Part shown: positions 1-5,583 of the stretch, piece after piece
Layout: every line of letters begins with the position of its first letter
How positions within the stretch are numbered: the stretch's first letter is position 1
Assembly (NCBI GenBank): GCA_900547655.1
Contig: URHQ01000084.1
Span: 1 to 9,232 of the forward strand
Length of the DNA: 9,232 nt
Reading direction: 5' to 3'
DNA from: an uncultured Collinsella sp.
GTDB lineage: Bacteria > Actinomycetota > Coriobacteriia > Coriobacteriales > Coriobacteriaceae
Position numbers and translations under genes: made by a program
Notes under the pieces: model-generated
What the model was told of the DNA's origin: nothing
Seen by the model: only the letters and a program-made list of their open reading frames with translations
The model's database searches: none

Positions 1-531
1 GAGCGCCGCAGCGCTCAGACCGTGCTGGCCGAGCTCTTCTCGATGCTCATGCGCGACCTGCAGCCGATCCTGTCCTATACGGTCGACGAGGCCATGGCAT
101 ATGCGCCCGCCGGCTGCGTCGATCACCAGAAGTACGCCGCGCTGCTCGATTGGTACAAGTCGCCCATCACGGTCGACGAGGCCAATGAGTTCGAGGGCGT
201 GCTCGAGGCTTCGCTCGAGCTCCGTAGCGCCGTGACCAAGGCCCTTGAGGATGCCCGTTCTGCCGGCACCTTCACCAAGAGCCAGCAGGTCCGCGTCAAG
301 GCGGTCGTTCCCGCCGAGATGTATGCGCTGCTGACCGGCGACAAGGCCGTCGACCTCGCCGAGTTCTACATCGTCTCCGATGTTGAGCTGACCCAGGGCG
401 AGGAGCTCTCCGTTGCCATCGAGGCTGCCGAGGGCGAGTGCTGCGACCGTTGCTGGAACTATCGCACCACCGTCGGCGAGTACAATGGCCACGCGCATAT
501 TTGCAAGCGCTGCGCGGAGGCGCTGAACTAG
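1..531 (+). CDS. ileS: Isoleucyl-tRNA synthetase, C-terminal part (5' truncated by window)
   Basis: The frame is open from base 1 to the TAG at 529-531, giving the last 176 residues. IleRS charges tRNA-Ile with isoleucine in the cytosol. The visible part is the end of the helical anticodon-binding domain followed by a C-terminal zinc finger. The finger has Cys pairs C-x2-C at window residues 148/151 (CDRCWNY) and 168/171 (CKRC), ending AEALN. This CxRCW...CxRC finger is typical of the C-terminus of bacterial IleRS. Valyl- and leucyl-tRNA synthetases do not end this way, so I prefer ileS. The catalytic HIGH and KMSKS regions lie upstream of the window. The next genes, lspA and an RluD-like gene, are common neighbours of ileS in Gram-positive bacteria. 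The stop codon is also the first three bases of an inverted repeat. Confidence 0.93.
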   Translation, partial: ERRSAQTVLAELFSMLMRDLQPILSYTVDEAMAYAPAGCVDHQKYAALLDWYKSPITVDEANEFEGVLEASLELRSAVTKALEDARSAGTFTKSQQVRVKAVVPAEMYALLTGDKAVDLAEFYIVSDVELTQGEELSVAIEAAEGECCDRCWNYRTTVGEYNGHAHICKRCAEALN

Positions 532-584
532 TCGTTGGGGACGTTCTTAAATGACTAGTCAAACAAGGACGTCCCCAATGACTA
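529..584. repeat. REP-like imperfect inverted repeat (cruciform) at the ileS stop codon
   Basis: The arms 529-548 and 565-584 are reverse complements over 20 bases with two mismatches. The core is TTGGGGACGT / ACGTCCCCAA (535-544 and 569-578). The loop contains the palindrome GACTAGTC (553-560), and AATGACTA occurs twice in direct orientation (550-557 and 577-584). No U-run follows the right arm, so it is not a simple terminator. The shape and the GGGGAC core resemble bacterial REP/BIME-type elements. That assignment is inference, because copy number cannot be seen here. Confidence 0.6.
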
Positions 585-598
585 CCTGTGTCACATTC

Positions 599-636
599 AA
601 GCGGCATTCTGTTTTTCGGAATGCCGCTTTCTTTTT
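599..636 (+). terminator. Intrinsic terminator after ileS
   Basis: A perfect 11-bp stem, AAGCGGCATTC (599-609) and GAATGCCGCTT (619-629), encloses a 9-base loop. It is followed by a T-rich tract TCTTTTT (630-636). This is a textbook Rho-independent terminator for ileS, and it separates ileS transcription from lspA. Confidence 0.88.
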
Positions 637-691
637 ATGCTGGTTATTTATCTGACGTTAGCGAATATGTCGTGCGCCCTGCGTGTGGCAA

Positions 692-699
692 TATAAGAT
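692..699 (+). promoter_or_regulatory. Possible -10 element for the lspA-rluD unit
   Basis: TATAAGAT at 692-699 is a reasonable -10 hexamer (TATAAG, 5 of 6 to TATAAT) about 50 bases upstream of the lspA start. It lies in the AT-rich gap downstream of the ileS terminator, where a promoter is needed. No convincing -35 hexamer lies 16-18 bases upstream, so this is tentative. Confidence 0.3.
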
Positions 700-738
700 G
701 GTTCTTTGCATTAAACGTAATTCGATGATCTTGAAGGT

Positions 739-743
739 AGGGG
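739..743 (+). promoter_or_regulatory. Ribosome binding site that decides the lspA TTG start
   Basis: AGGGG at 739-743 is spaced 6 bases from TTG at 750. The first in-frame ATG (768) has only a weak GGTGCGG ahead of it. This favours the TTG start. Confidence 0.65.
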
Positions 744-749
744 ATTGAT

Positions 750-1349
750 TTGGGTCGTGGTGCGGATATGACGCCGCCTTTGCGTTGGCGGTTGGGTGTT
801 GCTGGTGGGGTAGCGCTCGTTGTGCTGCTTGTTGACCAGCTGACCAAGCTTGCGGTTCGTGCCGTTGGCGATGCCCTGCATGTGACCGTTATCCCCGGCG
901 TGATCGATTTTCTGTTTGTCCGCAATATCGGAGCCGCCTTCAGCATGGGCGAGGGGCATGGCGTTGCGTTCGCTGTGCTGGCGCTTGCGGTCATTGTCGC
1001 CATTGTCGTGTACTTGCTCCGTGCGCCTCAGCTCGCTCGTCTTGAGGTCGTGGGCATGGCTATGGTTGCGGGCGGCGCCATCGGTAACGCGATCGACCGC
1101 CTCGCCTTTGGTTTCGTGACCGATTTTATAGCCACCACGTTCATCGACTTTCCCGTCTTTAACGTTGCCGATATCGGCATTACGGTCGGTGTCGTGCTGG
1201 CGCTCATCGGTTATATGTTCTTGAGTCCTGCTGCTCGCGAGGTCGATGCGACCGCCGAGCTCAACGCCCGTGACGAGGCCCGCGCCAAACGCAAAGCCAA
1301 GCAGCGTGGGGAGCGTGCCCGCAAGATTCGCGAAAGGAATGAGCGTTAA
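750..1349 (+). CDS. lspA: Lipoprotein signal peptidase (signal peptidase II)
   Basis: This membrane aspartyl protease cleaves the signal peptide from diacylglyceryl-modified prolipoproteins. The 199-residue protein has four hydrophobic segments (about 16-38, 69-90, 98-116 and 136-158) and the LspA signatures in order: VDQLTK (28-33), RNIGAAFS (58-65), GNAIDR (112-117) and FNVAD (137-141). D116 and D141 correspond to the catalytic Asp pair. I chose TTG at 750 because AGGGG lies 6 bases upstream; ATG at 768 would remove six residues. The C-terminal tail (about 163-199) is an unusually long, Arg/Lys/Glu-rich, probably cytoplasmic extension that makes the protein longer than the usual 150-180 residues. 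Its stop codon overlaps the next gene's ATG (TAATG), which suggests translational coupling. Confidence 0.95.
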   Translation: MGRGADMTPPLRWRLGVAGGVALVVLLVDQLTKLAVRAVGDALHVTVIPGVIDFLFVRNIGAAFSMGEGHGVAFAVLALAVIVAIVVYLLRAPQLARLEVVGMAMVAGGAIGNAIDRLAFGFVTDFIATTFIDFPVFNVADIGITVGVVLALIGYMFLSPAAREVDATAELNARDEARAKRKAKQRGERARKIRERNER

Positions 1350-2362
1350 TGGCCGACATCCATATTCTCGTTGCCGACGATTCCGTTGGTCAGCGTCTCG
1401 ATGCCTTTTTGGGCGCCAACGATGGCTGCCCCACGCGCTCTGCCTGCGCGCACTTGATCGAGGGCGGTGCCGTTGCCGTCAACGGCGAGACTTGCCTGTC
1501 AAAAAAATATGCCGTGCGCTCCGGTGACCGCATCTCGGTCGACCTGCCCGAGCCGCACGATCCCACGGATGTTATTCCCGAGGCCATTCCCCTCGATATC
1601 CGTTACGAGGACGACTACCTTATCGTGCTCTCCAAGCAGCGCGGCCTGGTGTGCCATCCCGCCCATGGCCACGAGAGCGGTACGCTGGCGAACGCCTTGG
1701 TCTACCACTGCGGCATCGATCATCTTGGTACCGTGCAGGGTGAGGACCGCCCCGGCATCGTGCATCGCCTGGATCGCGATACCTCGGGCCTTATGCTCGC
1801 GGCAAAGGACGACGACACCCAGCGCGCGCTTCAAAATCTTATCCGCACGCGCACGCTCGACCGTCGCTATATCACGCTCGTTCACGGTCACATCGCCATG
1901 GACGAGGGCACTATCAACACCGGTATTGCCCGATCGACGCGCGACCGCGTGAAGATGGCGGTTTCCGATGACCCCTTTGCGCGCCAGGCCATCACGACTT
2001 TCAAGGTGCTCGAGCGCTTTGATTCCACGCGCTTCGACGACGGCTACACGCTCGTCGAGTGCCATCTGTTTACCGGCCGCACGCATCAGATTCGTGTGCA
2101 TATGCGCCATATCAACCACGCCTGCGTGGGCGATCCACTCTACGGTAAGTGCGATGCGCGCGCCGATCAGGGTCTGACCAGGCAGTTCCTTCATTCCTGG
2201 CGCGTGGCGTTCGACCATCCCGTGACGGGCGAGCGCATCGAGTGCCGCGACGAGCTGCCGTGGGATCTCGCTGCGGTTCTTGACGACCTGGCCCCGCGCT
2301 CGCTTGGCCGCACCGCTGCCGGCGACGAAATCGTTCCGCAGCTCGGTCTGCTCGAAGCCTAG
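1349..2362 (+). CDS. rluD: RluA/RluD-family 23S rRNA pseudouridine synthase
   Basis: The enzyme isomerises specific uridines to pseudouridine in RNA, probably 23S rRNA. The 337-residue protein starts with an S4 RNA-binding domain (about 14-66, GQRLDAFL through the VNG turn to SGDRISV), followed by the RluA catalytic domain. The catalytic motif HRLDRDTSG spans 139-147, with D142 the expected nucleophile. GRTHQIRVHM (243-252) and GDPLYG (261-266) are the other family signatures. The ATG overlaps the lspA stop by one base, and AAGGA lies 10 bases upstream. An lspA-rluD-like pair is a widespread arrangement. The family is certain, but the exact target uridines cannot be read from sequence, so the rluD symbol is by similarity. 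The C-terminus after about 313 is variable. Confidence 0.92.
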   Translation: MADIHILVADDSVGQRLDAFLGANDGCPTRSACAHLIEGGAVAVNGETCLSKKYAVRSGDRISVDLPEPHDPTDVIPEAIPLDIRYEDDYLIVLSKQRGLVCHPAHGHESGTLANALVYHCGIDHLGTVQGEDRPGIVHRLDRDTSGLMLAAKDDDTQRALQNLIRTRTLDRRYITLVHGHIAMDEGTINTGIARSTRDRVKMAVSDDPFARQAITTFKVLERFDSTRFDDGYTLVECHLFTGRTHQIRVHMRHINHACVGDPLYGKCDARADQGLTRQFLHSWRVAFDHPVTGERIECRDELPWDLAAVLDDLAPRSLGRTAAGDEIVPQLGLLEA

Positions 2363-2380
2363 CCAGTATTAGGTGGTTTC

Positions 2381-2410
2381 TTGAACTCGGTAAGCCTGCG
2401 GTAAGATATA
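2381..2410 (+). promoter_or_regulatory. Candidate promoter of the glycosyltransferase gene, with a tandem 7-base repeat
   Basis: TTGAAC (2381-2386, 4 of 6 to TTGACA) is followed by AT-rich TAAGATATA (2402-2410), which offers overlapping weak -10 choices at spacings of 15-18. CGGTAAG occurs twice (2388-2394 and 2399-2405) with an 11-base period between the two elements. TTACGTAA (2418-2425) is a short palindrome just downstream. The 82-base gap after the RluD-like gene fits a separate promoter, but the match is only fair. Confidence 0.4.
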
Positions 2411-2444
2411 CGTTTGTTTACGTAATGCGTTCTCGGGAGCCTGC

Positions 2445-3740
2445 ATGCTCGCCTTTTTACAAACCAACACACCCATCGTGATCTTCAACCAGATTGTCGT
2501 CACGCTGCTCACGGTCTGCTTTCTGTACCAGGTGGTCTTCTTTGTCATCGGTGCTCTTCGTGGCGAGGTCGCGCCTCCCAAGGCCAAAAAACTCCACCGC
2601 TATGCGTTCTTTATCGCGGCGCATAACGAGGAAGCCGTGATCGCCAACCTCGTACGCTCCATCAAGGATCAGGACTATCCGTCCGAGCTTATCGAGGTCT
2701 TCGTCGTCGCCGACGCCTGCACCGACAACACGGCGCAGCTTGCGCGCGAGGCCGGTGCCATTGTTTACGAGCGCAATGACCTGGCCCGTAAGGGCAAGAG
2801 CTGGGTCATGGACTTTGGTTTCGACCGTATCCTTAACGAGTATCCCGACACGTTTGAGGGCTACTTCATCTTCGATGCCGACAACGTTATCTCCCGCGAT
2901 TACGTGTCTAAGATGAACGATGCCTTTGACCAGGGTTTCCATGTGGTCACGAGCTATCGCAACTCCAAGAACTTCGGCAGCTCGTGGGTCTCGGCAGCTA
3001 ATGCCACCTGGTATCTGCGTGAGGCACGCTTTCTCAACAACGCGCGTAATATCTGCAAGACGTCTTGCGCCGTTTCGGGTTCGGGCTATCTCATTTCTGC
3101 CAGCGTGATCGAAGGCATGCACGGCTGGCAGTTCCACACGCTGACTGAGGACATTCAGTTCACCACGTTCTGCGCCATCCATGGCATTCGCATCGGTTAT
3201 GCACCGGCGGAGTTCTTTGACGAGCAGCCCGTGACGTTTAAGGCGTCCTGGAAACAGCGCATGCGTTGGACTAAGGGCTTTTACCAGGTATTCTTTACCT
3301 ATGGTAAGCACTTGGTCAAGTCGACCTTCCGCTATCATCGCTTTGCCGCCTACGACATGTTTATGACCATCGCTCCGGGCATGCTGCTGTCCCTGATCTC
3401 TATGCTCGCCAACGTGACCTTCCTCGTCGTGGGCGGTCTTTCGCACGGCTTTTTGGCCACTGAGGTCGAGATGCAGGCGTGCGCCGCCTCGCTCATCATG
3501 ACCTTCGCGATGATGTACCAGACCTTCTTTATCCTGGCGCTACTCACGACCATCTTCGAGTACAAGCATATTTACTGTGCGCAAAAGTGGCGTTTGGTGA
3601 CCAACCTGTTTACCTTCCCGATCTTTATGTTCAGCTATATTCCCATCACGGTGGCTGCTCTGTTCCTAAAGGTCGACTGGGTCCCGACGCAGCACGCTGT
3701 CAACGTTACCCTCGATGAGGTCATGCAAGGCGCCAAATAA
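2445..3740 (+). CDS. Membrane family 2 glycosyltransferase (processive-type)
   Basis: It probably transfers sugars from nucleotide-sugar donors at the cytoplasmic membrane; the product is not identifiable. The 431-residue protein has an N-terminal membrane helix (about 10-38) and a GT-A catalytic domain that opens with FFIAAHNEEAVI (55-66). The motifs are VVADACTDNT (87-96), a DAD metal site (144-146), TED (234-236) and QRMRW (271-275). The TED plus QxxRW pair is characteristic of cellulose, hyaluronan and poly-GlcNAc synthase-like enzymes. Three further hydrophobic stretches follow (about 305-333, 346-370 and 388-409). GGGAG lies 5 bases before the ATG. No PilZ domain, and no polysaccharide export, deacetylase or other sugar gene, is adjacent. 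It looks monocistronic, between its own promoter and a terminator hairpin. Confidence 0.88.
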   Translation: MLAFLQTNTPIVIFNQIVVTLLTVCFLYQVVFFVIGALRGEVAPPKAKKLHRYAFFIAAHNEEAVIANLVRSIKDQDYPSELIEVFVVADACTDNTAQLAREAGAIVYERNDLARKGKSWVMDFGFDRILNEYPDTFEGYFIFDADNVISRDYVSKMNDAFDQGFHVVTSYRNSKNFGSSWVSAANATWYLREARFLNNARNICKTSCAVSGSGYLISASVIEGMHGWQFHTLTEDIQFTTFCAIHGIRIGYAPAEFFDEQPVTFKASWKQRMRWTKGFYQVFFTYGKHLVKSTFRYHRFAAYDMFMTIAPGMLLSLISMLANVTFLVVGGLSHGFLATEVEMQACAASLIMTFAMMYQTFFILALLTTIFEYKHIYCAQKWRLVTNLFTFPIFMFSYIPITVAALFLKVDWVPTQHAVNVTLDEVMQGAK

Positions 3741-3748
3741 CCACCACC

Positions 3749-3790
3749 AAAACCACCACAAAGGGGACAGGCACCTTTGTGGTGGTTTTT
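3749..3790 (+). terminator. Long terminator-like hairpin carrying a GGGGACAGGCACC motif
   Basis: A perfect 16-bp stem is formed by AAAACCACCACAAAGG (3749-3764) and CCTTTGTGGTGGTTTT (3774-3789) around a 9-base loop. The right arm ends in TTTTT (3786-3790), so an RNA copy would act as an intrinsic terminator for the glycosyltransferase. The apical motif GGGGACAGGCACC (3763-3775) resembles sequences I associate with REP elements of RAYT (Y1 transposase) families. That link is recollection and needs a genome search. Confidence 0.7.
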
Positions 3791-3810
3791 GCTTTTGCGA
3801 TGCAGCTCGA

Positions 3811-3815
3811 GGAGG
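3811..3815 (+). promoter_or_regulatory. Ribosome binding site fixing the prepilin-peptidase start
   Basis: GGAGG at 3811-3815 sits 6 bases before ATG 3822. The longer in-frame TTG start (3777) would begin inside the terminator hairpin stem, so it is rejected. Confidence 0.75.
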
Positions 3816-3821
3816 TGCTCG

Positions 3822-4244
3822 ATGGTTTATATCCCGTTTTGGATCTGCGCCTTTGCCGGCGTGGCGATTGATGCCCGTGAGCGGCGGTTTCCGAATGCGC
3901 TTGCTGCCGCATGTGCCATGGCGGCATTTGTGGGCGTCTGGCTAGATCTTGGCATGAACACGGCGCTTGACCACGCCGGTCTTGCGGTCATCGTCTACCT
4001 TGCCCTTGTGCTTACTGAGTCACTCTGGCGTCGTGTTCGCCACACCCCCGGCATCGGCATGGGGGACGCCAAGGTGCTCTTCGCGCTTTGCACGCTCGAC
4101 CCTATGGGCGGCATCGTGGCATTTGCCATCGCGCTTCTGGTCCTTGCCCTCTCTTGCCTCTTCACAAAATCGCGCTCCCTGCCATTGCTGCCATTTTTGG
4201 TGCCGATATTTGCCATAATCGAGGTCGTGGGCTGCACATTGTAA
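3822..4244 (+). CDS. Small A24-family prepilin peptidase-like protein (TadV/CpaA type)
   Basis: A24 peptidases are membrane aspartyl proteases that remove the leader of type IV pilin-like proteins. The 140-residue protein is almost entirely hydrophobic helices. It shows the two expected Asp motifs: IDARERRFPN (16-25; D17) and GIGMGDAKVL (77-86; D82 in the G-x-GD signature). It lacks the N-terminal methyltransferase domain of large PilD/ComC enzymes and matches the short TadV/CpaA form. The start is set by GGAGG 6 bases before ATG 3822. No pilin, ATPase or other secretion gene lies in the window, so its substrate must be encoded elsewhere. It lies just after the glycosyltransferase hairpin with no visible promoter, and 31 bases before the dGTPase gene, with which it is probably co-transcribed. 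Confidence 0.82.
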   Translation: MVYIPFWICAFAGVAIDARERRFPNALAAACAMAAFVGVWLDLGMNTALDHAGLAVIVYLALVLTESLWRRVRHTPGIGMGDAKVLFALCTLDPMGGIVAFAIALLVLALSCLFTKSRSLPLLPFLVPIFAIIEVVGCTL

Positions 4245-4263
4245 CCGATTGCGCATCCTTCTT

Positions 4264-4269
4264 AAGGAG
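4264..4269 (+). promoter_or_regulatory. Ribosome binding site fixing the dGTPase start
   Basis: AAGGAG at 4264-4269 lies 6 bases before ATG 4276. This excludes the longer in-frame TTG start at 4249, which would lie upstream of this site. Confidence 0.8.
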
Positions 4270-4275
4270 CATGCC

Positions 4276-5523
4276 ATGGCAACTAATCAAGAAACGGCCG
4301 TCATTAAGGCGCGCATGGACCGTATTCCCTCGGCGTTGTCGCCCGAACTTATCGAGCGCATTTCCGCCGATCGTGCTTCGGGCGCCGTCAACCCGTATCG
4401 TTGCAACGACGACCAGGTCATTCGTCGTATTGATCGCGCTGCCGACAAAGGCACGCTTATGCGTCCCGCCTTTATGCGCGATACCGAAAAGATTCTTCAT
4501 CTGCCCGCTTACACCCGCTATGCAGGCAAAACGCAGGTCTTTAGCTTCCGTAGCAATGATGATCTGTCGCGCCGCGGTTTGCACGTGCAGCTTGTCTCGC
4601 GCATTGCGCGCGATATCGGTCGCGCCCTGGGGCTCAACTGCGATCTGATCGAGGCGATTGGCCTGGGCCACGACTTGGGACACACGCCTTTCGGCCATGC
4701 CGGTGAGCGCTTTCTCAACGATATTTACCACGAGCGCACGGGTCGCTACTTTTTCCATAACGTGCAGTCGGTCCGCGTGCTCGATGCGCTGTATGGCCGC
4801 AACGTGTCGCTCCAGACGCTTGATGGCGTGCTGTGCCACAACGGCGAGTACGAACAGTGCGTCTTTGAGCTTTCGGACATGAGCTCCTTTGACCAGTTTG
4901 ATCAGACGGTTGAAGATTGCATTGCTAAGGGTTACAGCGCAATTGAGCATCTGCGTCCCATGACGCTCGAGGGCTGCGTCGTTCGCATTTCGGATATTCT
5001 TGCCTACGTCGGTCGTGACCGTCAGGATGCGATCGCGGCGGGCCTGCTTTCGCCCGACGCTTTTGATGATGGCCGGGGCGGTGCCTACAACAGTTGGATC
5101 CTCACGCATGCCTCCATCGATATCGTTGAGCACAGCTATGGTAAGCCGCGCATCGAGATGAGCGAGGACCTGTTTGAGGAAATCCGCCGAGCTAAGCGCG
5201 AGAACTACGAGAAGATCTATAGCAAGGGCGGTATCGAAGGCGATTCCGAGGCGGAGCTGCGCGAGGCGTTCGTAAAGCTCTACGACCGTTGCCTGCGGGA
5301 TCTAAACAGTGGCGACGAGTCCTCTTACATCTTTAAGCACCATATTTCGCGCATTGAGCAGCAGCTTTCCTACTATGATCGCACCTATGCCTGGCAGGAC
5401 GACAAGGATCAAGCCGTGGTGGATTATATCGCGAGTATGACGGACGGTTATTTCTGCGAGCTGACGAGCAAGCTGTTCCCTGGTCTGAAGTTTCCGCACC
5501 GTACCTATATTAACGAACGGTAG
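4276..5523 (+). CDS. dgt: HD-domain deoxyguanosinetriphosphate triphosphohydrolase
   Basis: The family hydrolyses dGTP (or other dNTPs) to the deoxynucleoside and triphosphate, adjusting dNTP pools. The protein has 415 residues from ATG 4276, chosen for its AAGGAG. RYAGKTQVFSF (81-91) matches the family's R-x-x-x-KTQV block. The HD metal ligands are H103 (GLHVQLVSRIAR), H132-D133 within GLGHDLGHTPFGHAGE, and D240 (RISDILAYVGRD). The first block usually reads THS(L/V)EV; here it is LHVQLV, with the His kept. DGVLCHNGEY (183-192) is the usual downstream His-bearing block. Family membership is secure, but substrate preference and allosteric control cannot be inferred. It sits between the small peptidase and rarA. 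Its TAG lies in the spacer of a LexA-like palindrome. Confidence 0.92.
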   Translation: MATNQETAVIKARMDRIPSALSPELIERISADRASGAVNPYRCNDDQVIRRIDRAADKGTLMRPAFMRDTEKILHLPAYTRYAGKTQVFSFRSNDDLSRRGLHVQLVSRIARDIGRALGLNCDLIEAIGLGHDLGHTPFGHAGERFLNDIYHERTGRYFFHNVQSVRVLDALYGRNVSLQTLDGVLCHNGEYEQCVFELSDMSSFDQFDQTVEDCIAKGYSAIEHLRPMTLEGCVVRISDILAYVGRDRQDAIAAGLLSPDAFDDGRGGAYNSWILTHASIDIVEHSYGKPRIEMSEDLFEEIRRAKRENYEKIYSKGGIEGDSEAELREAFVKLYDRCLRDLNSGDESSYIFKHHISRIEQQLSYYDRTYAWQDDKDQAVVDYIASMTDGYFCELTSKLFPGLKFPHRTYINER

Positions 5524-5528
5524 TTCGT
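5513..5528. promoter_or_regulatory. Candidate LexA (SOS) box upstream of rarA
   Basis: ACGAAC-GGTA-GTTCGT is a perfect palindrome with a 4-base spacer. Its core CGAAC-N4-GTTCG (5514-5527) matches the LexA operator of Gram-positive and actinobacterial species. It overlaps the dGTPase stop codon. Its centre is about 21 bases upstream of the centre of the TATACT -10 candidate, so it covers the expected -35. Bound LexA there would block RNA polymerase. The match is direct observation; regulation is inference. Confidence 0.62.
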
Positions 5529-5538
5529 ATTAATTCGG

Positions 5539-5544
5539 TATACT
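5539..5544 (+). promoter_or_regulatory. Candidate rarA promoter -10
   Basis: TATACT differs from the TATAAT consensus at one base and lies 39 bases before the chosen rarA ATG, in an AT-rich gap. No good -35 hexamer is visible 16-18 bases upstream. That stretch is occupied by the CGAAC-N4-GTTCG palindrome, as in many repressed promoters. Confidence 0.5.
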
Positions 5545-5583
5545 GTTAGTGGAAAAAGTATTTGATTGATACACGGGATGGCT

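Noticed and set aside
2457..3446. Long open frame (329 codons) on the minus strand, antisense to the glycosyltransferase
   Set aside because: It mirrors a gene with clear GT2 motifs. It lacks family motifs of its own and is the expected by-product of strong G/C third-position bias.
3777..3821. Longer N-terminus for the prepilin peptidase from TTG 3777
   Set aside because: It would start inside the terminator stem and add MWWFLLLRCSSRRCS without any ribosome binding site. GGAGG points to ATG 3822.
3715..3945. Plus-strand open frame of 76 codons spanning the hairpin
   Set aside because: It overlaps the glycosyltransferase end, the terminator hairpin and the peptidase start in a different frame, and looks non-proteinaceous (NNHHQNHHKG start).
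4162..5133. Minus-strand open frame of 323 codons over the prepilin-peptidase end and dGTPase
   Set aside because: It is antisense to the HD-motif gene, shows no domain, and would cross two genes with good ribosome binding sites.
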